DNA of 64,000 nucleotides. Origin: Oscillospiraceae bacterium. Its GTDB lineage: Bacteria > Bacillota > Clostridia > Oscillospirales > Ruminococcaceae. Location of the stretch: positions 1 through 64,000 of the forward strand of contig JAFQMN010000006.1 in NCBI GenBank assembly GCA_017414435.1, given 5' to 3'. The position numbers and the translations under genes were made by a program. The notes beneath the pieces were generated by a model that searched no databases, was not told the origin of the DNA, and saw nothing but the letters and a program-made list of their open reading frames with translations. Each line of letters starts with the position of its first letter. Position 1 is the stretch's first letter. Positions 44,472 through 53,891 of the stretch are shown piece after piece.

Positions 44472-44500
44472 AACATAATCTAAACTATAAGTAAAGTTAA
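44472..44500 (-). promoter_or_regulatory. Possible mnmE promoter
   Basis: On the minus strand TTAACT (44495-44500) and TATGTT (44472-44477), spacer 17, lie about 40 bases upstream of mnmE. Confidence 0.4.
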
Positions 44501-44509
44501 AATTAACAC

Positions 44510-44538
44510 TTGAAATTTTTATATCAAAATATTATAAT
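44510..44538 (+). promoter_or_regulatory. Promoter of the secreted S9 peptidase gene
   Basis: TTGAAA (44510-44515) and TATAAT (44533-44538) are 17 bases apart, 44 bases before the TTG start. Confidence 0.7.
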
Positions 44539-44581
44539 TTAATGTGGATGTATTATATTTTATGAGGGGAAGATTTTTATT

Positions 44582-47002
44582 TTGAAGAACAAATTTGTAA
44601 GTTTATCTTTAAGTGTTGTAGTCAGTTTGAGTTTGGTTACCTCCAATATACAATATACTTTTGCAGCTGCACAAAAAGAAGATGCGCAAACAACGGCTGC
44701 AAATTTGGCAACAAAAACAGAAGACAAATATGTTTTTAAAATCTTAAAGAAGAATAAATTGGTTACTAAGAGCTTATTTACAAAAGTAGTTAAAAAAACA
44801 AAGTTTTTAAACATGGTACTTTGGCTGTTCGACTATGATGATGCAGAAGATAATACAAAACGAGCAGAAAAGCGAGAATTAACAACAGGGCTTAATTCAT
44901 TCAAAAAGGGGCGCACTGATGTTACAATTGGTGATGCAATAAAATTAGCTTTACGCGCGGCTGGAGTTTCTAAAGAGGATATGTTAGCAGATGCATATTT
45001 TTCAATTTTGCAGGCAGAGGGCATTATACCTAAGAATAAAGAAATTGACAGTAAATTTAATTATAAACTAGCTCTTGATATTTTAGAAGCAATTAGAGAA
45101 GAGCGAATAAATTGCTTTAAGAGCATAAATTATCCGCAGGTGCCAGTAGACCAGTTAATAAATACTCAAAAATCAAAAACAAATGTGCAAATTTCACCAA
45201 ATGGAGACTATGAAGCTTATTTAGATGGTTGGTCTGATGTTTATAATGTTTTTGTAAAGAATAAAGCAAATGGTAATATCACAAGGGTTTCGAACGTAAC
45301 AACCTCCGATATTTCTGGAATTCAATGGGTAGGAGATCGTTTATTATATTTTAAAGATAACGGCGGTGATGAATGCTATCATATCTATTCATCATCATTT
45401 GCTGGCTATAAAGAGAAAGATTTAACAAAAAGAGCGGGTAAAAGTTTTCAATATGCTGGCTATTTAGAACAAAATGGTGTATTTTATCTTTACGTTAAAA
45501 CCTACGATAAATCCTCGCGGGAGTTTGTGTATTATAAAATTAACATTGCAGATGATATATGGGAAAAAATCAATCTAGAGGGTGGTTTCTGGCAATCTGC
45601 AATATTTAATATACCAAATGATAACAATCACTACTTAAGAATTTCACAGGAATTTAACAATGGAGAAAATGCAAAAGTCTACAGAATTGACAAAAAAACA
45701 AGGGCAGAAGAATTGATTTTTGAGGCAAGTAACGGCAAACAGTTTATTCCAGAATTTATGGATGAAAGCGGTACAATTCTTTATGGGCTTTCTAACCAAA
45801 AAACGCCTATGTTATGCCCGGTGGAGCTAGATATTGAAAATGGAGTTTTAAATGTTTTATATAAAGATCCAGATGGCTATGACGTTTTAACTTCGGTTGG
45901 CAATATAAGTCCAATATCAATGCTTGGCGGAACATTAATAGTTCAATATTATGCTCAAAAGTTTAAATCATTTGCAATAGATTCAAGTGTACAAAAAACA
46001 CTGCAAGAGATCAAATCTAAGCTTAACTGTGAAGAGCTACTAATAAAAAACATATCAAATGACCTTAATGTTTTTACTGTGCAAGAGGTAACGCCGCTGT
46101 TAAATGGTAATGAGTACACATATAATAAAAATACAGACACTTTAAAATGCACGCAAATCCGAGATAGTTTAAATTCAATAGAGAAAACACTAGATGTATA
46201 TGCAAGACCGATTTCATTCTTAAGCAGAGATAAAAATAAAATTGAAGGGTATTTAACGCTACCAATAGGCAAAGCGCCAGAAAGTTTGCCAACAGTGGTT
46301 TTGGTGCATGGTGGTCCTTGGGTGCGAGATGAATGGCGCTGTTCGGGGGAGACTCAACTTTGGAAGAACAGAGGATATGCGGTTCTGCAAATAAATTACC
46401 GTGGTTCAACTGGCTATGGCAGAAAGTTTTTGGAATTAGGTGATCGCCAATGGGGCAAAAAAATTCAAAATGATATTACAGACGGTACAAAATGGTTGAT
46501 TAAAAAAGGTGTAGCAGATCCAGATAGGATATGTATTGCTGGAGGTTCTTACGGTGGATTTTCCGCTCTTTGGGGGTTGGCTTTTGAACCAGATTTATAT
46601 GCATGTGGAGTTAGTTTGTGCGGCTTTTCGGATGTATCTTCATTTTTAAATAATATGCCGGATAGCTGGCAAAGTTATTTAAAACAGCTGTATGTGCATA
46701 TAGGAGATCCGGTTAACGATAGATCAAAATTAAAAGCAGCTTCTCCTGTTAGTAGACTAGAAGACATAAAAAAGCCGTTATTTATTGGGCAGGGTGCAAA
46801 CGATTCTAGAGTTAAAAGGGCAGAATCTGACCGTGTGGTCAATGCATTAAGAGCGAATGGCCAAACTGTAACATATATAGTAAGAGAGAATGAAGGGCAT
46901 GGATTCCGCAAAAAACAAAATGTTTTGGACTTTTATAACAGAGTGGATAAATTTTTGAAAAAATATTTAAAGCCAGAAGAGATCACAACTACAAAATTTT
47001 GA
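44582..47002 (+). CDS. Secreted S9-family serine peptidase (prolyl oligopeptidase type)
   Basis: This is an acylaminoacyl-peptidase/dipeptidyl aminopeptidase-like enzyme, probably exported. The 806-residue protein has a signal peptide (residues 1-30, LSLSVVVSLSLVTS), a N-terminal region of about 150 residues with an SLH-like or helical segment (VTIGDAIKLALRAAG), a beta-propeller region from about residue 200 to 530, and a C-terminal alpha/beta hydrolase domain: VLVHGGPWVRDEW, nucleophile Ser in GGSYGGFSALWG, Asp in IGQGANDSRVKRAE, and His in NEGHGF. The start is TTG 44582 behind GAGGGGA. Substrate is unknown; peptide scavenging is a reasonable inference. Confidence 0.9.
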   Translation: MKNKFVSLSLSVVVSLSLVTSNIQYTFAAAQKEDAQTTAANLATKTEDKYVFKILKKNKLVTKSLFTKVVKKTKFLNMVLWLFDYDDAEDNTKRAEKRELTTGLNSFKKGRTDVTIGDAIKLALRAAGVSKEDMLADAYFSILQAEGIIPKNKEIDSKFNYKLALDILEAIREERINCFKSINYPQVPVDQLINTQKSKTNVQISPNGDYEAYLDGWSDVYNVFVKNKANGNITRVSNVTTSDISGIQWVGDRLLYFKDNGGDECYHIYSSSFAGYKEKDLTKRAGKSFQYAGYLEQNGVFYLYVKTYDKSSREFVYYKINIADDIWEKINLEGGFWQSAIFNIPNDNNHYLRISQEFNNGENAKVYRIDKKTRAEELIFEASNGKQFIPEFMDESGTILYGLSNQKTPMLCPVELDIENGVLNVLYKDPDGYDVLTSVGNISPISMLGGTLIVQYYAQKFKSFAIDSSVQKTLQEIKSKLNCEELLIKNISNDLNVFTVQEVTPLLNGNEYTYNKNTDTLKCTQIRDSLNSIEKTLDVYARPISFLSRDKNKIEGYLTLPIGKAPESLPTVVLVHGGPWVRDEWRCSGETQLWKNRGYAVLQINYRGSTGYGRKFLELGDRQWGKKIQNDITDGTKWLIKKGVADPDRICIAGGSYGGFSALWGLAFEPDLYACGVSLCGFSDVSSFLNNMPDSWQSYLKQLYVHIGDPVNDRSKLKAASPVSRLEDIKKPLFIGQGANDSRVKRAESDRVVNALRANGQTVTYIVRENEGHGFRKKQNVLDFYNRVDKFLKKYLKPEEITTTKF

Positions 47003-47027
47003 TGTAGTGGAATTTTATAAAGAAATA

Positions 47028-47036
47028 TGTTACAAT
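47028..47036 (+). promoter_or_regulatory. Extended -10 promoter upstream of the coiled-coil/thiT operon
   Basis: TGTTACAAT (47028-47036) about 68 bases before the ATG at 47104. The -35 is poor. No TPP riboswitch motifs were seen in this leader although thiT is in the operon. Confidence 0.4.
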
Positions 47037-47103
47037 ATTTAAGGAAAATTAAAAACAAGCTTTTAACATGTTTTTCAAAATTTAAGTTTAAAGGGTGAGA
47101 AGG

Positions 47104-47604
47104 ATGACAAATAAAATAGACGAATTTTTAAATATACTAGAAAGTTTACTTTCTAAAGGAGCTAAAGTTCCACTTACAGGTGGCAGAGCGTTAGTTTATG
47201 CAGAGGAAGGGCTTGAAGTTATAAATGAATTGCGAGCTTGTTTACCAGATGAATTAAGAAAAGCAGATGATATAATTACACGCGAAGAATCTATTATAGA
47301 AAGCGCAAAAAACAGTGCAGATTTAATAATTCGCAAAGCGGAAGAAAAAGCCTGTTTGGTCTTAAATGAAACAGAAATTACTAAACGAGCTCAAATTAAA
47401 GCACAAGATATAATTAGCGAGGCAACAATTAATGCGCGTGAAGTAAAAAACAGCACATATCAATATTTAAATGATTTATTAAATAAGGCAGAAAAAGGGC
47501 TGCAGGGTTGTTTGAACGATATAAAGACTACAAAGGGAGTAATAAATCAAAGTTCGTTAGCGCGGCCAACAGAAAGCAAAAGCAAGAATGCAGAAAGAGA
47601 GTAA
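47104..47604 (+). CDS. Coiled-coil protein resembling ATP synthase b subunit-like/DivIVA-like small proteins
   Basis: The 166-residue cytoplasmic protein is helical, with a globular start (LNILESLLSKGAKVPLTGGR) and a coiled coil of about 75 residues (ADDIITREESIIESAKNSAD, then RKAEEKACLVLNETE). Its SAKNSADLIIRKAEEKA region resembles the repetitive helices of F0 b-subunits and DivIVA. Such proteins are often annotated as ATPase or hypothetical in Clostridia. ATG 47104 is preferred over GTG 47095, which overlaps the ribosome site. Its end overlaps thiT by 17 bases. Function is unknown. Confidence 0.6.
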   Translation: MTNKIDEFLNILESLLSKGAKVPLTGGRALVYAEEGLEVINELRACLPDELRKADDIITREESIIESAKNSADLIIRKAEEKACLVLNETEITKRAQIKAQDIISEATINAREVKNSTYQYLNDLLNKAEKGLQGCLNDIKTTKGVINQSSLARPTESKSKNAERE

Positions 47605-48172
47605 AAGTAAGTTGGTTGTTACTAGTGCTTTGGCATTGGCAGCAACCTTTTTATTAGGTCTTATAAAAATTTCCAGCCCATGGCTTTATGGTGGTTCTGT
47701 AACGCTATTTAGTATGGTGCCAATCATAATAATCAGTTTTAAAATGGGTGCTAAAACAGGGTTTGTGTTAGGCGTTAATTATGGCATTTTAAAGCTGATT
47801 TTGGGGACGAGTAACTTTATATTTTTAAATTTTAAAGGGCTTTTATGTTCAGTTATTTTAGATTATTTATTGGCTTATGGTTTTATTGGTGCAGCATCTT
47901 TTTTTAGAGTGAATAAAATAAAAGATAAAAAATTTAATTTTTATTTTAGTGTTTTTATAGCATTTTGTTTGCGATATTTATGTCATGTTATATCTGGTAT
48001 TTTTGTATGGCGTGCTTTGCTTGCACAAAAAATTTCAACAGCGAATATTATGCTTTATTCAGCTGGCTATAACGTGCTTTATATTTTACCAGAACTTACT
48101 ATAACATTAATGGGAATACGTTTTATTATGTTTAAGTGGCCTAGTTTGTTTGGAGAGGGGCATTTAATTTGA
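47588..48172 (+). CDS. thiT: Thiamine ECF transporter S component ThiT
   Basis: ThiT is the membrane substrate-binding subunit that captures thiamine and works with a shared energy-coupling module. The 194-residue protein has about six hydrophobic helices and the family pattern: WLYGGSVTLFSMVPIIIISF near residue 32, GAKTGFVLGVNYGILKLILG, LLDYLLAYGFIGAA-like segment, HVISGIFVWRALL and YNVLYILPELTIT. The energy-coupling genes are not in the window. No thiamine riboswitch is visible upstream, so control differs or is distant. Confidence 0.85.
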   Translation: MQKESKSKLVVTSALALAATFLLGLIKISSPWLYGGSVTLFSMVPIIIISFKMGAKTGFVLGVNYGILKLILGTSNFIFLNFKGLLCSVILDYLLAYGFIGAASFFRVNKIKDKKFNFYFSVFIAFCLRYLCHVISGIFVWRALLAQKISTANIMLYSAGYNVLYILPELTITLMGIRFIMFKWPSLFGEGHLI

Positions 48173-49551
48173 TTAAAGAAAAGTTAGTAGATAAAAAGAA
48201 ATTATTCAATTCGTTGTTAGTTTTAAGCTTGCCTATTGCGCTGCAAAGTTTAATAACTTTTTCTATTAACATGGCAGACGTTTTTATGGTTCAGGTTTTA
48301 GGAGAAAAGGAATTAGGTGCTTGCATGATAGCAAATATTCCATGCCTAATATTTTATAGCATTGTATTTGGTTTCGGCGGCAGTGCTTGCATTTTATGTT
48401 CGCAATATTATGGTAAAAGAGACATTGTTGCTATTAAAAAAGTTATGGCAATAGTTTTAGATAGCATGCTGGTAATTGGCAGTATTTTTACTGTGCTATT
48501 GCTTTTTAAAGCTGAATGGGTAATGGCGCTTTTAACTAATAATAGAGAACTTGTGGCAATTGGTGCGCCGTATTTAAGAATAGTTGCATTTTCTTATGTT
48601 TTAACTGGTTTTATAACGACCTATATGTTAACAATAAGAAGTGTAGAAATTGTCAAAATCTCTTTGGTGTTAGAAATTTTAACGTTAATATTAAATGTAA
48701 TTTTAAATTATATGTTTATATTTGGCAATTTAGGAGTTCCTGCAATGGGAGTTAAAGGTGCAGCTTTGGCAACGCTTATATCTAGGATAATAGTTTTTTG
48801 TTTTGGGGTTTGGTTTTTGCAGATAAAAGAGGAGAAGGTAAGATTCCGATTAAATGATCTTTTTAAATTAGATGTTAAATTGATTATTAGATTTTTTAAG
48901 ATTTCATACACAGTAATAATAAGTGAAATATTATGGGGTTTAGGAATATCACTTAATAGCATAGTGTTTAGTAAAGGTGGTTCGCAAGAAGTTATTGCAG
49001 CAGTTAGTATTATGAGTATGGTAATGCAATTTTCCACGATTTTTATCACAGGCTTTGCGGCATCTGTAGAGGTTATTATTGGCCAGTTAATTGGCAATAA
49101 CAAACGAGAATGTGCTAAAGAAACTGCAAAGATATTAGTTATAGTTTCGGTGTTTATAGGCTTAATTTCTTCGGTATTAACGTTGGCAGTTAAGCATCCA
49201 ATTGTTAAATGGGGCAAACTTAGTTTGGGTGCACAAAGCTTATCTATGCAGCTAATTAACATTAATGCGGTTGTAATAATATTTCAAGCGGTTAGCAGCA
49301 CATGTATTTCTGGTGTGTTGCGAGGAGGAGCAGATACCAAAGCTGTTTTATTATTAGATGCTTTATCACTTTGGTGTTGTGCTATTCCTCTAGCATGGCT
49401 GGGCAACTATGTGTGGAATCTTTCACCTGTTGTGGTGTATATTTTTACCAGAATAGATGTTTTTGTAAAATTGATATTTGCGATGCGCAGATTAAAAGAA
49501 GACAAATGGATGAATAATATAACAGAAAATCAAATGCTAGGTTCGATTTGA
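48169..49551 (+). CDS. MATE-family efflux transporter
   Basis: The 460-residue protein has about twelve membrane helices in two related halves, with MATE-family motifs LSLPIALQSLITFSINMADVF at the N-terminus (residues 18-38) and LGVPAMGVKGAALATLISR near residue 187. MATE proteins export drugs or metabolites using sodium or proton gradients. The start is TTG 48169, overlapping the thiT stop, with GAGAGGGG upstream, so translation is coupled to thiT. Substrate is unknown. Confidence 0.92.
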   Translation: MIKEKLVDKKKLFNSLLVLSLPIALQSLITFSINMADVFMVQVLGEKELGACMIANIPCLIFYSIVFGFGGSACILCSQYYGKRDIVAIKKVMAIVLDSMLVIGSIFTVLLLFKAEWVMALLTNNRELVAIGAPYLRIVAFSYVLTGFITTYMLTIRSVEIVKISLVLEILTLILNVILNYMFIFGNLGVPAMGVKGAALATLISRIIVFCFGVWFLQIKEEKVRFRLNDLFKLDVKLIIRFFKISYTVIISEILWGLGISLNSIVFSKGGSQEVIAAVSIMSMVMQFSTIFITGFAASVEVIIGQLIGNNKRECAKETAKILVIVSVFIGLISSVLTLAVKHPIVKWGKLSLGAQSLSMQLININAVVIIFQAVSSTCISGVLRGGADTKAVLLLDALSLWCCAIPLAWLGNYVWNLSPVVVYIFTRIDVFVKLIFAMRRLKEDKWMNNITENQMLGSI

Positions 49552-49562
49552 GGTGTTTTAAC

Positions 49563-50732
49563 TTGCGAACTCAAAAAGAGATTTATTTTGACAATGCAGC
49601 TACAACAAAAATTGCAGATTGTGCAATAAATGCTGCACTAAATGCCATGCAGAAAAATTTTGGCAATCCTTCATCTTTGCACAAAAAAGGAATAGAAGCG
49701 AAAAATATTATAGAAGAAGCGCGCCAAGCTGTAAGTGATTTGCTTAGTTGCACACCCTCTGAAGTTTATTTTACATCTGGAGCTAGTGAAAGCAATACAA
49801 TTGCAATTTTGGGAGCATTGCTGCCGAAACCCCGTAAAGCAAATAAAATTATAACAAGTTCCATTGAGCATAAATCGGTATTAAATTGTTTTAAAACGGC
49901 AGAAAGTTTAGGCTATGTTGTGCAATATATAAAACCAAAAAACAACCAGATTTCTGCAGAAGAGCTAAAAGATATGGTGGATAGTAGCACTGCGCTAGTT
50001 AGCATTATGCATGTTAACAACGAAACGGGAAGCATTAACAATATAAAAGAATTGGCAGATGCAGTTAAAATAAAGAATAAAAAAACACTATTCCATTGTG
50101 ATGCATGCCAGTCTATGGGTAAATTATCAATTTTTCTGCCGAAATTAAATATAGATATGTTAAGTTTTAGCGGGCATAAACTTCATGCGCCAAAAGGCAT
50201 TGGCGGGCTTTATTTAAAAAAAGGTGTAAAAGCTTGCCTGGTTTGTGGCGGAACTCAAGAATCTGGGGTTAGGATGGGCACAGAGAATGTGCCTGGCATA
50301 GCAGCATTTGGCGCGGTGTGTAAAAAACTGAACGATAAAATAATAGAAGAAAATTTGCAGAAAGTAAATGAATTAAAAAATAAGCTAGTAGATTCTTTAA
50401 CTACAGAATTTAAAGATAGTGTAACTATTAATTTGCCAAGTAATGCCTCACCGTATATTTTAAATTTTTCTGTTTTAGGGCTACCTGCTCAGGTTTTGCA
50501 AAATTGCTTGCAAGATTATGGTATATTTGTTTCAACTGGATCAGCCTGTTCAAAAAATGCCAAAAGCTATATGCTAAAAGAATTTGGCTTTAGCAACGAA
50601 ATAATAAATTCTGCAATTAGAGTAAGCTTTTGCGGTGAAAATACTGTGGAGGAAGTAGAGAGGTTTGTTAAAGTTTTAAAAGATGTGGTTTTTAATTTAA
50701 AAGAGCTTAACGCAAGAGGTGATAAGAATTAA
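49563..50732 (+). CDS. Cysteine desulfurase (NifS/IscS family)
   Basis: This PLP enzyme moves sulfur from cysteine for iron-sulfur clusters or tRNA thiolation. The 389-residue protein has IYFDNAATTK at the start, the cofactor lysine in SFSGHKLHAPKGIGGLY near residue 202, GGTQESGVRMGTENV, and the active cysteine in STGSACSKNAKS. The short loop around the cysteine is of the class I/NifS type. I chose TTG 49563, eight bases after GAGGTG; TTG 49548 would overlap mateE and lacks a site. The tRNA thiolase gene thiI or a scaffold gene is not adjacent; the next gene is ogg. Confidence 0.92.
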   Translation: MRTQKEIYFDNAATTKIADCAINAALNAMQKNFGNPSSLHKKGIEAKNIIEEARQAVSDLLSCTPSEVYFTSGASESNTIAILGALLPKPRKANKIITSSIEHKSVLNCFKTAESLGYVVQYIKPKNNQISAEELKDMVDSSTALVSIMHVNNETGSINNIKELADAVKIKNKKTLFHCDACQSMGKLSIFLPKLNIDMLSFSGHKLHAPKGIGGLYLKKGVKACLVCGGTQESGVRMGTENVPGIAAFGAVCKKLNDKIIEENLQKVNELKNKLVDSLTTEFKDSVTINLPSNASPYILNFSVLGLPAQVLQNCLQDYGIFVSTGSACSKNAKSYMLKEFGFSNEIINSAIRVSFCGENTVEEVERFVKVLKDVVFNLKELNARGDKN

Positions 50733-51576
50733 AAATACAATAGAATTTAATAATATTGGTAGTTTTTCGCTAAAAAACACATTAGATTGTGGGCAGTGTT
50801 TTAGATGGGAAGAGCAAGTTGATGGTTCGTATTTGGGAATTGTAAGAAATAATGTTGTAAAAGCAAGTCAAACAGGTGGTGTTTTAAAGTTAGAAGAGCT
50901 TTCGCAAAATGCTATTAATAAAGAAGACTGGCAGGAATATTTTGGATTTAATACCGATTATGTAACGGTTGAAAACAAATTAAAGTCTGATGCTTTATTA
51001 GCTAAAGCTTATAAACTTTCACCTGGTATTAGAATTTTAAAACAAGATCCATGGGAAGCTTTGATCTCGTTTATTATAAGCCAGAATAACAATATTCCTA
51101 GAATAAAGAAGATAATAAGATCGTTATGCCAAGTGGCAGGTCAAGAGATTATCTCTGGGATGTTTAAATTTCCAACTCCGCAGCAGATTTTAAATTTGAG
51201 CAATGAAACATTAGAAAGTATTAAAAGCGGATTTAGAGCCAAATATATTAAAAATGCAGCTGAATTAGTGCTGAACGGTACAGTTAATTTAAAAGAATTG
51301 GCAGCTAAGCCAAATGATGAAGCTCTGGATGAGTTGATGATGATTAAAGGTGTGGGAGTTAAAGTTGGCTCGTGCGTGTTAATATATAGTTTTAACAAAC
51401 TAGATGTTGTACCTGTTGATGTTTGGGTAAAACGAGGAATTAATAAATATTTTAAAAATGGCTGGCCGGAGGAAGTTAAAGGTTTAGAAGGAGTTGCTGC
51501 ACAATATCTTTATAACTTTTTAAGAATATTTGAACGCCAGCAACAAAACAAGGAGGTTTGTGAGGCGTATGTTTAA
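50719..51576 (+). CDS. ogg: 8-oxoguanine DNA glycosylase (Ogg1 family)
   Basis: It removes oxidised guanine from DNA and cuts the abasic site. The 285-residue protein shows the OGG N-terminal domain (LKNTLDCGQCFRWEEQ near residue 19, family QxFRW motif) and the helix-hairpin-helix GPD motif LMMIKGVGVKVGSCVLIYSF with the catalytic lysine, then the catalytic aspartate in VPVDVWVKRG. Length is typical of the bacterial Ogg1 form. GTG 50719 overlaps the desulfurase end by 14 bases; its stop overlaps pseB by 8. Coupled translation is likely. Confidence 0.92.
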   Translation: MIRIKNTIEFNNIGSFSLKNTLDCGQCFRWEEQVDGSYLGIVRNNVVKASQTGGVLKLEELSQNAINKEDWQEYFGFNTDYVTVENKLKSDALLAKAYKLSPGIRILKQDPWEALISFIISQNNNIPRIKKIIRSLCQVAGQEIISGMFKFPTPQQILNLSNETLESIKSGFRAKYIKNAAELVLNGTVNLKELAAKPNDEALDELMMIKGVGVKVGSCVLIYSFNKLDVVPVDVWVKRGINKYFKNGWPEEVKGLEGVAAQYLYNFLRIFERQQQNKEVCEAYV

Positions 51577-52552
51577 TAACTCAACTATTTTAATAACAGG
51601 TGGCACAGGTTCTTTTGGTAAGAATTGCACACGTTTTTTGTTAAATAGTTATGATGTAAAGAAGATCATAATATTTTCGCGTGATGAATATAAACAGTTC
51701 ATTATGAAGCAATTGTTTAAAGATGAGCCGAGGCTTAGATTTTTTGTTGGTGATGTTAGAGATAAGGACCGTTTGATTAGAGCATGTGATGGAGTAGATT
51801 ATATATTCCATGCTGCAGCAATGAAGCAGGTGCCAACATGCGAATACAACCCAATTGAAGCAATTAAAACCAATGTACACGGTGCTATTAATGTGGTGGA
51901 TGCAGCGCTTGATACCGGAGTTAAAAAAGTGGTAGCACTTTCTACCGATAAAGCGGTGAATCCAATTAATTTATATGGCGGTACAAAGTTACTTTCCGAT
52001 AAATTATTTATTGCGGCCAATTCATATTCAGGAGGTACTAAAACTAAATTTTCTATTGTTAGATATGGTAACGTAGCAGCAAGCAGAGGATCGGTTATTC
52101 CGTTTTTTAAAGATTTAGTTAAGAATGGTGCAAAAAGTTTACCTATTACAGATTTTCGTATGACTAGATTTTGGATCGATTTAGAACGAGGAATAAAATT
52201 AGCTGTTAAAGCACTAGAACTTTCTAATGGTGGAGAGACATTTGTTTCAAAAATCCCATCGTTTAAGGTTACAGATTTAGCTAAAGCGATTGGTCCGAAT
52301 TGTGAGCTTGAAGAAGTTGGCATTAGAGAGGGAGAAAAACTACACGAGATTATGATTACAACTGCAGATGCACCTTTTACCAGAGAGTTTGATGATTTCT
52401 TTATAATTTTGCCAAATTTAAATATAAAGAATAAAGCTATTAATATTGGAAGCAAAGTTGCAGAAGGCTTTAGTTATAGTTCAGATAACAATACTCAGTG
52501 GCTTTCTGCAGAAGACTTAAAAGCAAAGGTGGAAAGAATAGAAATTATATGA
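51569..52552 (+). CDS. UDP-GlcNAc 4,6-dehydratase (inverting), PseB-like
   Basis: PseB makes the first intermediate of pseudaminic acid and related sugars, often used to glycosylate flagellin. The 327-residue short-chain dehydrogenase-like protein has LITGGTGSFGKN near residue 7, FSRDEYKQ, VGDVRDKDRL, HAAAMKQVPTCEYNP, the STDKAVNPINLYGGTKL signature with catalytic Asp-Lys and Tyr-xxx-Lys-like residues, and DFRMTRFW. AGGAGG precedes ATG 51569; the frame opens upstream within ogg. No other pse genes are adjacent, which is unusual. A related dehydratase for capsule sugars is possible. Confidence 0.9.
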   Translation: MFNNSTILITGGTGSFGKNCTRFLLNSYDVKKIIIFSRDEYKQFIMKQLFKDEPRLRFFVGDVRDKDRLIRACDGVDYIFHAAAMKQVPTCEYNPIEAIKTNVHGAINVVDAALDTGVKKVVALSTDKAVNPINLYGGTKLLSDKLFIAANSYSGGTKTKFSIVRYGNVAASRGSVIPFFKDLVKNGAKSLPITDFRMTRFWIDLERGIKLAVKALELSNGGETFVSKIPSFKVTDLAKAIGPNCELEEVGIREGEKLHEIMITTADAPFTREFDDFFIILPNLNIKNKAINIGSKVAEGFSYSSDNNTQWLSAEDLKAKVERIEII

Positions 52553-53199
52553 AACAACAAGAAAAAAGTAGTGATATGAGAATATATAACAAAAAAAATC
52601 TGCTAAAAAATCTTAAAAATAAAAAAGAATTGTTTATTAATCAAATTTTTTTAGCACCAATAATAATCTTTAGCATATCGGCTCAAATGGGTTTAATTGC
52701 TTCACTGGTTGCTATAATAACAATTGTACCATCTGCTGTGGTTTTATATTTTTTAAAGAATATAAAGATGTTTGAAAATATAGGAATAAGAATAGGCGCT
52801 TTGCTAAATATTTTTATTTCTTGTTTATTTTATATTTTGGCAGTGTTAATTGCAAACAAAATAAACCCTAGTGCAATGGAGCATGCAAGAACTTATTTAC
52901 CGCTTTTTGTGTTGTATTCTTTTGCGCTGAGTGGATCTGAAGTTTTTACTAGTACAAACAACCATTATAAACCGTTTGGTTTAAGAAATAATCTTTTGTA
53001 TGTTGCGCTTCTTTGTTTAGAGATAATATTTTTTTCTATTGTGCGTGAATTTTTAGGCTCGGGCTGTATTTATGGATATAATATTGTAAATTTTCAAATT
53101 CCCGGAGTAATTCTTCCGTGTAGCGGTTTTATTTTAATGGGCTTTTATTTGGCTTTGCAAGAAAAATTAACGCAAATGGTAATTGAACAAGAAAAGTAA
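52549..53199 (+). CDS. Rnf/Nqr-like integral membrane protein, divergent and solitary
   Basis: The 216-residue protein has about six hydrophobic helices. The second half follows the RnfA/RnfE pattern: TYLPLFVLYSFALSGSEVF in place of the family P-x-I-x-x-NC segment, then VREFLGSGCIYGYNI and a final helix with ILPCSGFILMGFY, like the family RE-x-x-G-x-G and PPG...G elements. The N-terminal half is poorly conserved. No other rnf subunits are nearby, so an active electron-transport complex is not implied. ATG 52549 overlaps the pseB stop (ATGA), so translation is coupled. Confidence 0.6.
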   Translation: MKQQEKSSDMRIYNKKNLLKNLKNKKELFINQIFLAPIIIFSISAQMGLIASLVAIITIVPSAVVLYFLKNIKMFENIGIRIGALLNIFISCLFYILAVLIANKINPSAMEHARTYLPLFVLYSFALSGSEVFTSTNNHYKPFGLRNNLLYVALLCLEIIFFSIVREFLGSGCIYGYNIVNFQIPGVILPCSGFILMGFYLALQEKLTQMVIEQEK

Positions 53200-53223
53200 A
53201 ATTTGATTTTTAATAAAGATATA

Positions 53224-53252
53224 TTGCTATTTTGCTGGACTTTTGGTATAAT
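53224..53252 (+). promoter_or_regulatory. Promoter of efp
   Basis: TTGCTA (53224-53229) and TATAAT (53247-53252), spacer 17, with TGG forming an extended -10. It lies 65 bases before efp. Confidence 0.65.
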
Positions 53253-53316
53253 TATTCTATGTGTATTTATATTAAATTTAAGTTAACTTGCTTTTAAGGA
53301 AGGAGATTTTAAATAA

Positions 53317-53874
53317 ATGATATCTGCAGGAGAATTTAGGAACGGGGTTACCTTTGAAATGGATGGTAACGCTTATCAGATTATTGAATTTCAACATGTA
53401 AAACCAGGTAAAGGAGCTGCCTTTGTTAGAACGAAAATAAAGAACGTTATTACAGGTGCCGTTGTTGAGCGTACGTTTAACCCAACCGATAAATTTCCGC
53501 CGGCTTTTGTGGAAAGAAAAGAGATGCAATATCTTTATAACGAAGGCAATTTATATTATTTTATGGATAACGAGACTTATGAAACTATTCCGATTGACGG
53601 CTCTGTGTTAGGGAGTAATTTTAAATTTGCTAAAGAGAATATGGAGATGAAGGTCATGTCTTTTAAAGGGCATGTTTTTGGAGTGGAATTGCCATATTTT
53701 GTTGAATTAACAGTAACAAAAACAGAACCGGGAGTAAAAGGGGATACTGCTACAAATGTTACTAAAAATGCAGTATTAGAGACTGGTGCAGAGATAAAAG
53801 TTCCAATGTTTGTTAACGAAGGCGATAAAGTTAGAATAGACACACGTACTAGTGAATATATGGAAAGAGTTTAG
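53317..53874 (+). CDS. efp: Elongation factor P
   Basis: EF-P relieves ribosome stalling at consecutive prolines. The 185-residue protein starts [20 protein letters not shown] and has the loop [16 protein letters not shown], where the lysine of PGKG is the site of modification, then domains II and III ending in [24 protein letters not shown] precedes ATG. Length is standard. The next gene begins 17 bases later. Confidence 0.97.
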   Translation: MISAGEFRNGVTFEMDGNAYQIIEFQHVKPGKGAAFVRTKIKNVITGAVVERTFNPTDKFPPAFVERKEMQYLYNEGNLYYFMDNETYETIPIDGSVLGSNFKFAKENMEMKVMSFKGHVFGVELPYFVELTVTKTEPGVKGDTATNVTKNAVLETGAEIKVPMFVNEGDKVRIDTRTSEYMERV

Positions 53875-53891
53875 GTAGTGGAGTTATTTAA

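Noticed and set aside
47003..47103. TPP riboswitch expected upstream of the thiT operon
   Set aside because: No CTGAGA or CCTGATCTGG-like thi-box segments are visible.
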